DNA of 64,000 nt from Humitalea sp050632385 (GTDB lineage: Bacteria; Pseudomonadota; Alphaproteobacteria; Acetobacterales; Acetobacteraceae). Positions 1 to 8,163 of the stretch are shown one piece after another; position 1 is the stretch's first letter; each line of letters opens with the position of its first letter. The DNA is taken from positions 1,302,001-1,366,000 of the forward strand of contig NZ_CP192599.1 in assembly GCF_050632385.1 (NCBI RefSeq), given 5' to 3'. The notes below the pieces were generated by a model. The model made no database searches and had not been told where the DNA came from. It was given only the letters and a program-made list of their open reading frames with translations. The position numbers and the translations under genes are program-made.

Positions 1-465
1 GACGCTTTCGAACAGCAGGGGCATGTCCGGCGCCGGCAATTCGCAGCGCAGGTGCAGGAAGTGGTCGGACTTCAGCATCCCCGTCGGTGTCAGCGCGTCG
101 AGGTCGGCCACGCCATCGCGGAACGTCTGGATGCGTTCGGTGTCGAAGCCCAAATCGCCCAGGCAAAGCGCATCCAGCACCGTCGTGACACCGGCGGCGG
201 CGACCTGCGCGTCATGCGACAGGAAGGCGCTGCGCGACGGCCAGCGCGCGCCCGCGCGCGGCTGCACCTGGCGTTCCAGATTGTCGGTGTGAATATCGAC
301 GATGCCGGGGATGATGTGATCGCCATCGAGACGTTCGGCCGAGGACAGCGCACTGACCCCCGGCTGGATTTCGGCGATCATCCAGTCGCGCAGCACAATG
401 GTGCCCCGGACGACCTCCCCCGGCAGGACGAGGAGGGCGTCGGTCAGGATTGTTTCTTGGCTCAT
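1..465 (-). CDS. phnM: PhnM, N-terminal part, cut by the window edge
   Basis: Alpha-D-ribose 1-methylphosphonate 5-triphosphate diphosphatase, an amidohydrolase-fold enzyme. In the C-P lyase pathway it removes pyrophosphate before PhnJ acts. Only the first 155 codons are present; the frame stays open to base 1, so the gene continues outside the window. The N-terminus reads MSQETILTDALLVLPG and the metal-binding motif HTDNLE lies at residues 59-64, as expected for PhnM. It starts 8 bases after the phnL stop and is the last visible gene of the leftward phnGHIJKLM operon. The assignment is strong; only the 3' end is unknown. Confidence 0.93.
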   Translation of the reverse strand, partial: MSQETILTDALLVLPGEVVRGTIVLRDWMIAEIQPGVSALSSAERLDGDHIIPGIVDIHTDNLERQVQPRAGARWPSRSAFLSHDAQVAAAGVTTVLDALCLGDLGFDTERIQTFRDGVADLDALTPTGMLKSDHFLHLRCELPAPDMPLLFESV

Positions 466-473
466 GGGGAGGA

Positions 474-1172
474 TCAGGCGGCCTCTGCGATGGGTGCCAC
501 CGCGAAGAGCCTGTCGGCCACCCGGTCGCGCACTTCGGTGTCGTGGAAAATTCCGATGATGGCGGTGCCGGCGGCCTTGGCCTCGGCGATCAGGCTGATG
601 ACGACCTCGCGGTTCATGGCATCCAGGCTGGCCGTGGGTTCGTCCAGCAGCAGCACCGGATAGCCCGGGGCGAAGCCGCGCGCCAGATTGACTCGCTGCT
701 GTTCGCCGCCGGAGAAGGTGGCGGGCGGCAGGGCGTGCAGCGGCTTGGGCAGGTTCAGCCGGGTCAGCAGCGAATCGGCCCGGGCCAGCGCCTCGTGGCG
801 GGTGGCACCACGTTCCATCAGCGGCTGCGCCACCACATCGCGCGATGACACGCGCGGGATCACGCGCAGGAACTGGCTGACATAGCCCAGCGTGTCGCGC
901 CGCACGTCGCGGACGATGCGCGCATCGGCGGCGGCCAGGTCCAGTTCCTCGCCGGCGTGGCGGATCAGGAGCCGGCCGGTCTCGGCACCGTAGTTGCCGT
1001 AGAGGCAGCGCATCAGCGTGGATTTCCCCGCCCCCGACGGCCCCGCAAGCGCCACGCATTCGCCCGGGGCGACGGTCAGGGAGACATCTTCCAGCACCGG
1101 CAGGCGCAAGCCGCCCTGCAGATGCAGGGTGAAGGATTTGCCGAGGTTCTCGGCACGCAGGGCCCAGGTCAT
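474..1172 (-). CDS. phnL: PhnL, ABC-type ATPase subunit of C-P lyase system
   Basis: Cytoplasmic ABC-fold protein of the carbon-phosphorus lyase system, needed with PhnG, PhnH and PhnI to make the ribose triphosphate phosphonate intermediate. It has 232 residues. Walker A (GPSGAGKST) is at 44-52, the signature SGGEQ at 154-158, Walker B (LLLDEP) at 174-179 and the switch His at 210. The start ATG overlaps the phnK stop (ATGA), which implies translational coupling. There is no membrane partner, in keeping with PhnL acting in the soluble complex and not as an importer. Confidence 0.95.
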   Translation of the reverse strand: MTWALRAENLGKSFTLHLQGGLRLPVLEDVSLTVAPGECVALAGPSGAGKSTLMRCLYGNYGAETGRLLIRHAGEELDLAAADARIVRDVRRDTLGYVSQFLRVIPRVSSRDVVAQPLMERGATRHEALARADSLLTRLNLPKPLHALPPATFSGGEQQRVNLARGFAPGYPVLLLDEPTASLDAMNREVVISLIAEAKAAGTAIIGIFHDTEVRDRVADRLFAVAPIAEAA

Positions 1173-1927
1173 GCCGCCAACACCGATGCCACCAGCAATT
1201 GCGTATAGGGGTGCTGCGGATCATCCAGCACGCGGTCGGTCAGGCCGTGTTCCACGACCCGTCCATGCCGCATCACCACGATGCGATGCGCGAGCAATCG
1301 GGCCGCGGCGATGTCATGCGTCACGATCAGCACCGCCAGGCCCAGTTCCGCGACCAGCGCGCGGATCAAGTCCAACAGCCGTGCCTGGACCGAGACGTCG
1401 AGCCCGCCCGTCGGCTCATCCATGAAGACCAGCCGCGGTTCCGTCACCAGAGTGCGGGCAATCTGCAGGCGTTGCTGCATGCCACCGGAAAAAGTGCGGG
1501 GCAGGTCGTCGATACGATCGCCCTCGATTTCCACTTTCTGCAGCCAGGCCAAGGCGGCGGCGCGGATGTTGCCGTAGTGGCGCGACCCCTGGGCCATCAG
1601 CCTTTCGCCGATATTGCCGCCGGCGGAGACTGCCATGCGCAGCCCGTCGCGCGGGTTCTGATGCACAAAACCCCATTCGGCGCGCAGCAGGCGGCGGCGC
1701 TCCGCCGCGGTCATCGCCGCCACTTCGCGCCCGTCGTAGAGGACGGTGCCCGCGTCGGGCGCGGCCTGGCCGGAGAGCACGCGTAGCAAGGTCGATTTGC
1801 CGCTACCGCTTTCGCCGACGATGGCCACGACCTCACCCGGCCAGATCGCGATATCCACCGCATCCAGCGCCTGGATGCGGCCGAAGGCGAGGGACAGTCC
1901 GGAGGACTGCATCAGGGGCGGCGTCAC
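1169..1927 (-). CDS. phnK: PhnK, ABC-type ATPase subunit of C-P lyase
   Basis: Second ABC-fold subunit. In the known complex PhnK binds the PhnGHIJ core next to PhnJ. It has 252 residues from a GTG start at 1927, chosen because it makes a GTGA overlap with the phnJ stop, a junction used several times in this window. An in-frame ATG at 1945 would overlap phnJ by 22 bases and another lies at 1912. Walker A is at 38-46. The stretch VHQNPRDGLRM around the Q-loop (Q90) is typical of PhnK. The signature SGGMQ is at 147-151, Walker B at 167-172 and His at 204. Confidence 0.94.
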   Translation of the reverse strand: MTPPLMQSSGLSLAFGRIQALDAVDIAIWPGEVVAIVGESGSGKSTLLRVLSGQAAPDAGTVLYDGREVAAMTAAERRRLLRAEWGFVHQNPRDGLRMAVSAGGNIGERLMAQGSRHYGNIRAAALAWLQKVEIEGDRIDDLPRTFSGGMQQRLQIARTLVTEPRLVFMDEPTGGLDVSVQARLLDLIRALVAELGLAVLIVTHDIAAARLLAHRIVVMRHGRVVEHGLTDRVLDDPQHPYTQLLVASVLAA

Positions 1928-2745
1928 GGCAGGCGCCCTTCGCAATAATCGGTGTCGGAGCAGACGAACATCCGGCCCCCGGCGTCGTCGGTCACGATCT
2001 CATCCAGATAGGAGTTCTTCGAGCCGCAGAGTTCGCAGGCATGCGGCGCGCGGATCGGCTCGAACGGATGATCGTCGAAATCGAGGCTTTTGACGCTGGT
2101 ATAGGGCGGCACCGCGTAAATTCGCTTCTCCCGCCCCGCCCCAAAAAGTTGCAGCCCCGCCATGCCGTCCATCTTCGGGTTGTCGAAGGCGGGGATGGGT
2201 GAGGGCGACATCAGGTAGCGCCCATCCACCATGACCGGGTGGTTATAGGCGCTGCTGCTGCGGCCGTGCCGGGCGATATCCTCATACAGCCGCACCTGCA
2301 TCAGCCCGTAGTCGGCCAGCGCATGGAGTTTCGTCGATTCCGCGATGCGCGGTTCCAGCTTCGACAGAGGTTCCGGGATCGGCACCTGGTAGACGATGAT
2401 CTGGCCGGGTTGCAGCGGCGCTTCCGGAATGCGGTGGCGCGTCTGGATGATGGTCGCGTCCGCCGTATGCGTGGTCGTCGCGACGCCGGCGGTGCGGTTG
2501 AAGAAGCGCCGGATCGATACGGCGTTGGTGGTGTCGTCGGCGCCCTGGTCAATCACCTTCAGCACGTCATCGGGGCCGATGATGCTGGCGGTGACCTGGA
2601 TGCCGCCAGTGCCCCAGCCGTAGGGCAGCGGCATTTCCCGCGCACCAAAGGGCACCTGGTGACCGGGAATGGCGACAGCCTTGAGGATCGCGCGGCGGAT
2701 CATCCGCTTGGTCGCTTCGTCGAGGAAGGCGAAGGAGTAGGTCAT
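1924..2745 (-). CDS. phnJ: PhnJ, radical SAM C-P lyase
   Basis: The enzyme that cleaves the carbon-phosphorus bond, using a 4Fe-4S cluster and S-adenosylmethionine, releasing the alkane and leaving ribose cyclic phosphate. It has 273 residues from an ATG that overlaps the phnI stop (ATGA). The C-terminus carries C237, C240, C262 and C268 in the spacing CX2CX21CX5C. This is the unusual PhnJ arrangement: three cysteines hold the cluster and the last forms the thiyl radical. All key residues are present, so the protein should be active if the rest of the complex is made. Confidence 0.97.
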   Translation of the reverse strand: MTYSFAFLDEATKRMIRRAILKAVAIPGHQVPFGAREMPLPYGWGTGGIQVTASIIGPDDVLKVIDQGADDTTNAVSIRRFFNRTAGVATTTHTADATIIQTRHRIPEAPLQPGQIIVYQVPIPEPLSKLEPRIAESTKLHALADYGLMQVRLYEDIARHGRSSSAYNHPVMVDGRYLMSPSPIPAFDNPKMDGMAGLQLFGAGREKRIYAVPPYTSVKSLDFDDHPFEPIRAPHACELCGSKNSYLDEIVTDDAGGRMFVCSDTDYCEGRLP

Positions 2746-3821
2746 TGTCCGTTGACCTGAGTCTGGGCTGCCCGCATGGCGCGCACGTTTTCCAACTCGC
2801 TCTGGAAATCGACGTGGTGCGGCAATTTCAGATGCTCGACGAAGCCGGTCGCCTCCACATTGTCGCAGTGATAGAGCACGAACTCTTCGTCCTGCGCCGG
2901 CGATCCGCCATCCTCGCCAAGCTCGGCGCCGCGCAGCGCGCGATCGACCAGCGCCATCGACATCGCCTTGCGTTCGTTGTGACCAAAAACCAGCCCATAG
3001 CCGCGGGTGAACTGCGGCGGTTCGGTCAGCGAGCCCTTGAACTGGTTGACCATCTGGCATTCGGTGACGGTGATGTCGCCGATATCGATGGCGAAGCCCA
3101 GTTCCGGCGGCACGACCTCGACCGCGGTCTCGCCCATGCGGATTTCGCCGACGAACGGATGGTTGTTGCCGTAGCCGCGCTGGGTGGAATAGCCGAGGCC
3201 GAGCAGGAACCCCTCATCGCCGCGCGCCAGCACCTGCAGGCGCAGGGCGCGCGAAGCCGGGCAGGCCAGGGGTTCGCGGGTCAGGTCGGCGGGAATGTCG
3301 TCGCCCGGCGGTTCGGCCGCCATCAGCCCTTCTTGCGCCAGGAGTCCGGTGACACGGGGCGGCGCGCTGGCGTCGGGTGGCTCGATCTCGACCGGGGCCG
3401 ACGGGGCTTGGCCCGCGGCCGCCATCGAGAATTCCAGCAGCCGATGCGTGTAGTCGAAGGTCGGCCCCAGCAACTGGCCGCCCGGCAGATCCTTGTAGGT
3501 CGCCGAAATACGCCGTGCCAGGCGCATCGCCCCCGTGTCGATCGGCAGCGACGCGCCGAGACGTGGCAGCGTGGTGCGATAGGCGCGCAGCAGGAAGGCG
3601 GCTTCGATCAGGTCGCCGCGGGATTGCTTGATCGCGATCGCGGCGAGGCCCCGGTCGGCGCAAGCGCCTTCGGCCATCACGCGATCGACGGCGAGGCCCA
3701 GTTGCTCGCCGACTTGCTCCACGGTCAGTTCCGGCACGGCGGGGTCGCCGCGCCGCGTGTCGGCCAGCCAGGCATGGGCATTGGCGATCGCCTGTTCGCC
3801 GCCCTTGACCGAGACATACAT
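2742..3821 (-). CDS. phnI: PhnI, nucleosidase subunit of C-P lyase core
   Basis: Core subunit of the PhnGHIJ complex. With PhnG, PhnH and PhnL it swaps the adenine of ATP for the phosphonate to give alpha-D-ribose 1-methylphosphonate 5-triphosphate. It has 359 residues, a normal length for the family. The N-terminus MYVSVKGGEQAIANAH and the later segments LARRISATYKDLPGGQLLGP and GYGLVFGHNERKAMSMALVD are typical of PhnI. It begins 3 bases after the phnH stop and overlaps phnJ by four bases. Confidence 0.95.
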   Translation of the reverse strand: MYVSVKGGEQAIANAHAWLADTRRGDPAVPELTVEQVGEQLGLAVDRVMAEGACADRGLAAIAIKQSRGDLIEAAFLLRAYRTTLPRLGASLPIDTGAMRLARRISATYKDLPGGQLLGPTFDYTHRLLEFSMAAAGQAPSAPVEIEPPDASAPPRVTGLLAQEGLMAAEPPGDDIPADLTREPLACPASRALRLQVLARGDEGFLLGLGYSTQRGYGNNHPFVGEIRMGETAVEVVPPELGFAIDIGDITVTECQMVNQFKGSLTEPPQFTRGYGLVFGHNERKAMSMALVDRALRGAELGEDGGSPAQDEEFVLYHCDNVEATGFVEHLKLPHHVDFQSELENVRAMRAAQTQVNGQ

Positions 3822-3824
3822 GGC

Positions 3825-4400
3825 TCAGGCCTCCAAGGTGACAGAACGCGGCAGGGCGGCCAGGGCCGTGCCGGCGCAAAGCACGACATCGACGCCGCGC
3901 GGGAATGCACCCCGATTGGCGGCCCATTGCGCCGGGAAATCGGCCGGCAGGCCCGCGACGTTCAGGTGCCGCGCGCCCAGGATGCCGGGGCCGGTCAGGT
4001 GCCAGCCCGCTTCGTTCGACAGCGACGCGACCTGCACGACCAGGGTCGCACCGGCCGAGGGGATTTCATCCGTGCCGCTTGCCAAGGTGGCCAGCGGCGG
4101 CATCGCGCCGGTCGCCAGCACGAAGGCGGCATCGGACAGCGCCGCATCCGGGGCGCCGCAATGGAACCGCAGGAAGGCGTCGGCCACGGGGCCGCCATCG
4201 TGGCGCATCCCGGTATCGGCATCGGCCAGGGCCAGCAGCACGGCGGCAGCCGCCGGCATCAGCGGCGCGGGCGGCGCCAGGTCGAGCCCGGCGACGTGGA
4301 TCGTGCCCGGCTCGGCCAGGGCGGCGAGCACCGCCCGGAACGCCGCCTGGGCGCCGAAGACGGGGTTGTCGAAGGCGGGGAGAAGACCGTCGGAGATCAT
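3825..4400 (-). CDS. phnH: PhnH, C-P lyase core subunit
   Basis: Subunit of the PhnGHIJ core. Its fold resembles PLP-dependent transferases but it has no cofactor. It has 191 residues. The start MISDGLLPAFDNPVFGAQAAFR matches the conserved PhnH opening, where the protein begins with a short segment followed by the D-P-V-F-x-A-Q-x-x-F-R pattern. The ATG overlaps the phnG stop (ATGA). Its place between phnG and phnI follows the standard operon order. Confidence 0.93.
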   Translation of the reverse strand: MISDGLLPAFDNPVFGAQAAFRAVLAALAEPGTIHVAGLDLAPPAPLMPAAAAVLLALADADTGMRHDGGPVADAFLRFHCGAPDAALSDAAFVLATGAMPPLATLASGTDEIPSAGATLVVQVASLSNEAGWHLTGPGILGARHLNVAGLPADFPAQWAANRGAFPRGVDVVLCAGTALAALPRSVTLEA

Positions 4401-4855
4401 GAGCGCATCGCCGCCATGGTGAAGAAGTTGACCCGTGTCGCTTCGGCCCGGCGGGCCAGGCGGGCATTGGCCTCGGCCTGCGCCGCGGCCAGGGGGGCGA
4501 TCACCGCATCCAGGAGGGCCGCCTGTTCCTTCGGGTCCTGCAGCAGCGCATCGAGCACGGCCGAGGCCTCGGCGGCCGCGGTATCGCGGCCCAGGCGCCA
4601 GGCATGGCCGACCGCGCCATCGGCCAGGCGCACCGAACAGCGCGTCGCCGTCGCTTCGCCCAGGTTGAAGGGCGCGCCATCGCCACCGGCACGGCCGCGC
4701 AGCATGACCAGCCCCGTCTCCGGCCCCCGCAGCCGCGCATGATGCGGCAGAGGGCCCGGAATCAGGTCGGTGATGGCCGCGGCATCGGCGCGGGCCAAGA
4801 TCGCCATCCAGTGGCGACGGAGGGTGGGGTCGGGGAGGGGGGGAGGATTTTGCAT
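4397..4855 (-). CDS. phnG: PhnG, C-P lyase core subunit
   Basis: Small subunit of the PhnGHIJ core and first gene of the leftward phn operon. It has 152 residues. The conserved region around LRGPETGLVMLRGRAGGDGA and the following PFNLGEATATRCSVRL fits the PhnG family, which carries a conserved NLGE-T-R-C pattern. The ORF starts 75 bases from phnF on the other strand, so the two divergent units share one control region. The palindrome at 4866-4873 lies only about 10 bases upstream of this start codon. Confidence 0.93.
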   Translation of the reverse strand: MQNPPPLPDPTLRRHWMAILARADAAAITDLIPGPLPHHARLRGPETGLVMLRGRAGGDGAPFNLGEATATRCSVRLADGAVGHAWRLGRDTAAAEASAVLDALLQDPKEQAALLDAVIAPLAAAQAEANARLARRAEATRVNFFTMAAMRS

Positions 4856-4865
4856 GGCTCGATTG

Positions 4866-4873
4866 GTCTAGAC
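4866..4873. promoter_or_regulatory. Probable PhnF operator (GTCTAGAC)
   Basis: A perfect 8-base palindrome, GTCTAGAC, in the 75-base gap between the divergent phnG and phnF genes. The HutC subfamily of GntR regulators, which includes PhnF, is known to bind sites of the form GT-N-TA-N-AC, and this site matches exactly. The neighbouring gene encodes a HutC-type protein. I infer that PhnF represses both directions from here. No second copy was seen in the gap. Confidence 0.6.
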
Positions 4874-4930
4874 ATTCAGATATTTAGTCGGGTAGCGTCA
4901 AGCCACGCAATGCTCCTAAACGGTCAATCC

Positions 4931-5698
4931 ATGCATGAAACCTCGATGACAGAGCGCCTGGCGGCGGAGGGGGCAGGCGCGCTTTCGCGCGGCGCCGGCG
5001 TCGCCCTGTGGCGCCAGATCGCCAACCGGATGGAGACGGAAATCCGTGCCGGCAGCCGCCCCCCCGGCGACCGCCTGCCGACGGAGGCGGTGCTGTCGCA
5101 GGCCTTTGGCGTGAACCGCCACACCGTGCGGCGCGCGATGGAGGCGCTGGAAAGCGGCGGGTTGATCCGGATCGAGCAGGGCCGCGGATCCTTCGTGACC
5201 GAGGACGTGCTCGACTACCCGCTCGGCGCCCGCACCCGGTTTTCCGAAACCATTCGCCGGCAGAATCGGGAGCCGGCCGGCATCCTGATGCAGGTGGTCG
5301 AGGTCCCGGCCGAAGCCAATGTGGCCGAGGCGCTGCGCATCCGCGCCGGGCGCCCGGTGCTGCGGGTGGAGCGCCTGGCCCTGGCCGACAGCCGCCCCGT
5401 TGTGATCGGCACGCACCATTTCCCGCTGCCGCGCTTTGCCGCCGCTGCCGCCTTGCTGGCCGAAAATGCTTCGATCACCGCCGCCATGGCCGGCTGCGGC
5501 GTGCCGGATTACCGCCGCCTATCGACCCGCATCAGCGCCCGCCTGCCGACGCCGGAGGAAGCGCTGGCCCTGCGTATGGCCCGCGCCCAGCCGGTGATCC
5601 TGGCCGAGGCGATCAATGTCGATCCGGCGGGTGTGCCTGTGGATGTCACGTATTCGCGCTATGCCGCGCATAGGGTGCAGCTGATCGTTGAGAGTTGA
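4931..5698 (+). CDS. phnF: PhnF, GntR/HutC-family phosphonate regulator
   Basis: Transcriptional repressor of the phosphonate genes. It has 255 residues from the ATG at 4931; in-frame ATGs at 4910 and 4946 are alternatives and none has a strong ribosome binding site. The winged helix-turn-helix covers about residues 22-90, with the recognition segment TEAVLSQAFGVNRHTVRRAM at 51-70. A UTRA ligand-binding domain fills the C-terminal half, beginning near the ARTRFSE motif. In characterised relatives the ligand is a phosphonate or phosphate. It is divergent from phnG and 19 bases upstream of the second phnM-like gene. Confidence 0.9.
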   Translation: MHETSMTERLAAEGAGALSRGAGVALWRQIANRMETEIRAGSRPPGDRLPTEAVLSQAFGVNRHTVRRAMEALESGGLIRIEQGRGSFVTEDVLDYPLGARTRFSETIRRQNREPAGILMQVVEVPAEANVAEALRIRAGRPVLRVERLALADSRPVVIGTHHFPLPRFAAAAALLAENASITAAMAGCGVPDYRRLSTRISARLPTPEEALALRMARAQPVILAEAINVDPAGVPVDVTYSRYAAHRVQLIVES

Positions 5699-5717
5699 GT
5701 GGGGAGAGTTGAGCGGC

Positions 5718-6872
5718 ATGAGTGGTGATCTGGGTGGGTGGCGTCTGGCCGAGGGCCAGGTGTTGCGAGATGACGGACTGACCTCCGGCGATTTGTTCCT
5801 GGCCGATGGCAAGGTGGCGGCGGGCTTCGTCCCGGGGGCGCGGCGTTTCGATGCGACAGGGCTGCTGGTGCTGCCGGGCATCGTGGATATTCACGGCGAT
5901 GCGCATGAACGGGCGTTCCAGCCCCGGCCGGGGGTCGATCTGCCCGCCGCCTTCGCCCTGGCCGATGCGGCGCGCCAGTTGCTGGCAGCCGGCATCACCA
6001 CCGCCTGCCTGGGCGTCACCCTGTCCTGGGAACCGGGGCTGCGGTCGCTGGCGGCGTTCCGGGCGATCGATGCGTCGCTGGACGCGGCACGGGCGGCGAC
6101 CCTTGGCGACCTGCTGATCCATCTGCGATTCGAGGCCGATAACCTGGATGCGATGCCCGAAGCCCTGGCGGCGATCGCCGCGGGCCGCATCGCGATCCTG
6201 GGCTTCAACGACCATACACCGTCGATTCTTAAGCGGCTCGACGACCCGGTGCAGTTGTCGAAATACGCCGGCCGGGCCGGCGTGACCGCCAAGGTCTTCG
6301 CCGAACTGGCCGAACGGGCCGCCGCGATGCGCCCGGAGATGCCCGCGGCGCGGGCGCGCATGGCGGAGGCGTGCCGCGCCGCCGGGGTGCCTATGCTGAG
6401 CCATGACGACGCGACCCTGGCCGAGCGGGCGTTCTTCCGCGCCCTGGGCGCGCGCCTGTGCGAATTCCCGATGCAGGAGGTCGTCGCCGCCGATGCCCGG
6501 GCGCATGGCGAGCCGGTGGTGATGGGCGCGCCGAATGTGGTGCGCGGCGGCAGCCACCTCGGCTGGGCCAGTGCGGCGCCGCTGGCCGAACGCGGGCTCG
6601 TGACGGTTCTGGCGAGCGATTATGTCTGGCCGGCGCTGGGCCTGGCGCCCTTCCTGCTGGCCGATCGCGGCAAAATGGCCCTGGCCGATGCCTGGGCGCT
6701 GGTGGCGGCCAATCCTGCCGCGGCCCTGGGCCTGACGGATCGCGGGCGGCTGGCGACGGGGCTGCGGGGCGATGTGGTGGTGATGGACCCGGAGACGCGG
6801 AACGTGGTCGCGGTCTTCGCCAAGGGGCGGATGGGCTATGTCGCGCCCTTGGCGGCGGGCCGGGTGGGCTGA
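5718..6872 (+). CDS. PhnM-like amidohydrolase (second copy)
   Basis: A second PhnM-type amidohydrolase in the same locus, 384 residues, starting at an ATG behind GGAGAG. The metal motif reads HGDAHE at residues 59-64, aligning with HTDNLE of the leftward phnM at the same position. The next stretch (QPRPGVDLPAAFALAD) also follows the PhnM plan. Such HGDA-type paralogues are usually annotated as the same diphosphatase. The altered motif suggests a different substrate or a role in processing other phosphonate intermediates. It is co-oriented with phnF and so probably part of the PhnF-controlled unit. Confidence 0.8.
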   Translation: MSGDLGGWRLAEGQVLRDDGLTSGDLFLADGKVAAGFVPGARRFDATGLLVLPGIVDIHGDAHERAFQPRPGVDLPAAFALADAARQLLAAGITTACLGVTLSWEPGLRSLAAFRAIDASLDAARAATLGDLLIHLRFEADNLDAMPEALAAIAAGRIAILGFNDHTPSILKRLDDPVQLSKYAGRAGVTAKVFAELAERAAAMRPEMPAARARMAEACRAAGVPMLSHDDATLAERAFFRALGARLCEFPMQEVVAADARAHGEPVVMGAPNVVRGGSHLGWASAAPLAERGLVTVLASDYVWPALGLAPFLLADRGKMALADAWALVAANPAAALGLTDRGRLATGLRGDVVVMDPETRNVVAVFAKGRMGYVAPLAAGRVG

Positions 6873-6877
6873 GGCCC

Positions 6878-6954
6878 CAAAAGCGAAGGGGTGCGTCTTG
6901 CCACGCGCCCCCAAGGCCACAAAAGCGAAAGGGGCGCGTCTTGCGACGCGCCCC
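6878..6954. repeat. Tandem pair of ~34-bp hairpin repeats
   Basis: Two direct copies of a CAAAAGCGAA-led unit lie at about 6878-6911 and 6920-6954. The second forms a perfect 10-bp stem (6931-6940 with 6945-6954) around the loop TTGC. The first forms the same stem less perfectly. The element lies just past the phnM-like stop and just beyond the 3' end of tRNA-Asn, so it may end transcription from both sides. No T-tract follows on the plus strand. Confidence 0.6.
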
Positions 6955-6970
6955 TGGCCCACGGCAAAAA

Positions 6971-7046
6971 TGGCTCCCCGAGTTGGACTCGAACCAACGA
7001 CCTAGCGATTAACAGTCGCGCGCTCTACCAACTGAGCTATCAGGGA
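6971..7046 (-). tRNA. tRNA-Asn (GTT)
   Basis: A 76-base tRNA on the minus strand. The acceptor arm TCCCTGA pairs with TCGGGGA, the anticodon loop is CTGTTAA (anticodon GTT), the T-loop is GTTCGAGTC, and the CCA end is encoded. The D-arm GCTCAGTTGGTAGAGC is canonical. Confidence 0.97.
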
Positions 7047-7167
7047 TCATCCGCGGGCGCCGCATCTAGCATCCGCATTGCCCGGGGAAAAGCCCCTGGG
7101 TGCGAATATTGTTTGCGTCGGAACTGGCCGGGGAAAAAGCCTCCAAAAAAACCAATGTCCAGCGGTA

Positions 7168-7238
7168 AGGTCCGGGGCGGAATCGAACCGCCGTGGAGGG
7201 TTTTGCAGACCCTTGCCTGACCACTCGGCCACCGGACC
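7168..7238 (-). tRNA. tRNA-Cys (GCA), CCA not encoded
   Basis: A 71-base tRNA body on the minus strand. The acceptor arm GGTCCGG pairs with CCGGACC, the discriminator is U as expected for cysteine, and the anticodon loop is CTGCAAA (anticodon GCA). The bases after the discriminator are TAC, so CCA must be added by the nucleotidyltransferase, unlike the Asn and Val tRNAs here. Confidence 0.96.
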
Positions 7239-7276
7239 GCACGTTGGCGTCCCAACGGAACGGCCTGTGCGGGGGC

Positions 7277-7305
7277 TGTATCGTGTGCCCCAAGGGTGGG
7301 GTCAA
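7277..7305 (-). promoter_or_regulatory. Candidate promoter of tRNA-Cys (and tRNA-Asn)
   Basis: On the minus strand TTGACC (7305-7300) and GATACA (7282-7277) are separated by 17 bases. This places a start near 7270, about 30 bases before the tRNA-Cys 5' end. The -35 box matches five of six consensus bases; the -10 box is weak. Confidence 0.45.
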
Positions 7306-7351
7306 GCCGCCTCGGCGATCGAGGTTACACAGATTGGTGGCGCGACGTGCT

Positions 7352-7379
7352 TTGCCGGGGCCGGTGCGCGGCCTATAAC
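7352..7379 (+). promoter_or_regulatory. Candidate promoter of the methyltransferase gene
   Basis: TTGCCG (7352-7357), 16 bases, then TATAAC (7374-7379), about 28 bases before the ATG at 7407. This is a reasonable sigma-70-type promoter for the methyltransferase-tolC-popZ unit. Confidence 0.45.
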
Positions 7380-7406
7380 GGTGCGGCGCAGCATGGATGG
7401 GGCCGC

Positions 7407-8123
7407 ATGGATCGCGTGATGGACGTGCCGGTTATCGCTTTGCCGACGGGGGGCGCCGTGACGACGGATGCTTTCGCCGCCGCGCGTAAATTCATGGTCG
7501 ATGGCCAATTACGGCCGAACCGGGTGACCGACGCCCGCCTTCTGGCCACCATGGGCAGCGTGCCGCGGGAGGCGTTCCTGCCGCCCGCGCTATCGGCCCG
7601 TGCCTATCTGGATGGGGATGTGCGCTTCGGCGGCGGCCGTGGGCTGATGGAGCCCCGGATCATCGCCCGCCTGATCCAGTCCCTGGCGGTGCGCCCGGGC
7701 GACCGGGTGCTCGTGGTCGGCGCCGGCACCGGCTACGGCGCCGCTGTCCTGGCCGGTCTGGGCGCGCGGGTCGTGGCGGTGGAGCCCGAACCCCAGTTGC
7801 TGGCCATCGCCCGCCCGGCCCTGGCCACGCTGACGGCGCCCGATGCGGTGCAGATCGTGCAGGGCGCACCGGCGGATGGCTATGCCGAGGCCGGCCCCTA
7901 CGACGCCATCCTGGTCGAGGGCGCGGTGCCCGCGCTGCCCGAGGCACTGACCAGCCAATTGGCCGAGGGCGGGCGCCTGGCGGCCGTCCTGGCCGGGGAT
8001 GGCCGTGGCTCGCGGGCGGTGCTGGGGCGCCGGGTCGGCACCAGCTTCGGCACGGTCGATCAATTCGACTGCGCCACTCTGGCATTGCCCGGCTTCGCCC
8101 CAACATCAGCTTTTGTGTTTTGA
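7407..8123 (+). CDS. PCMT-family SAM-dependent methyltransferase
   Basis: Protein of the protein-L-isoaspartate O-methyltransferase family, 238 residues. The SAM-binding motif VLVVGAGTGYGAA is at about 101-113, followed by VAVEPEP. Upstream of it true PCMTs carry a conserved active-site segment ending in QP. Here the equivalent reads GGRGLMEPRIIARL, so repair of isoaspartate is uncertain. Such PCMT-like genes sit directly before tolC in many alphaproteobacteria, as here. The start at 7407 is chosen; MDVPV at 7419 is an alternative. Confidence 0.85.
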   Translation: MDRVMDVPVIALPTGGAVTTDAFAAARKFMVDGQLRPNRVTDARLLATMGSVPREAFLPPALSARAYLDGDVRFGGGRGLMEPRIIARLIQSLAVRPGDRVLVVGAGTGYGAAVLAGLGARVVAVEPEPQLLAIARPALATLTAPDAVQIVQGAPADGYAEAGPYDAILVEGAVPALPEALTSQLAEGGRLAAVLAGDGRGSRAVLGRRVGTSFGTVDQFDCATLALPGFAPTSAFVF

Positions 8124-8163
8124 ATCGCGCGTGATTCGTCTATTTCGATCCAGAGAGGCCTTC

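Noticed and set aside
2745..4742. A 665-codon plus-strand frame over phnG-phnI
   Set aside because: Shadow of the phn genes, with no recognisable motifs.
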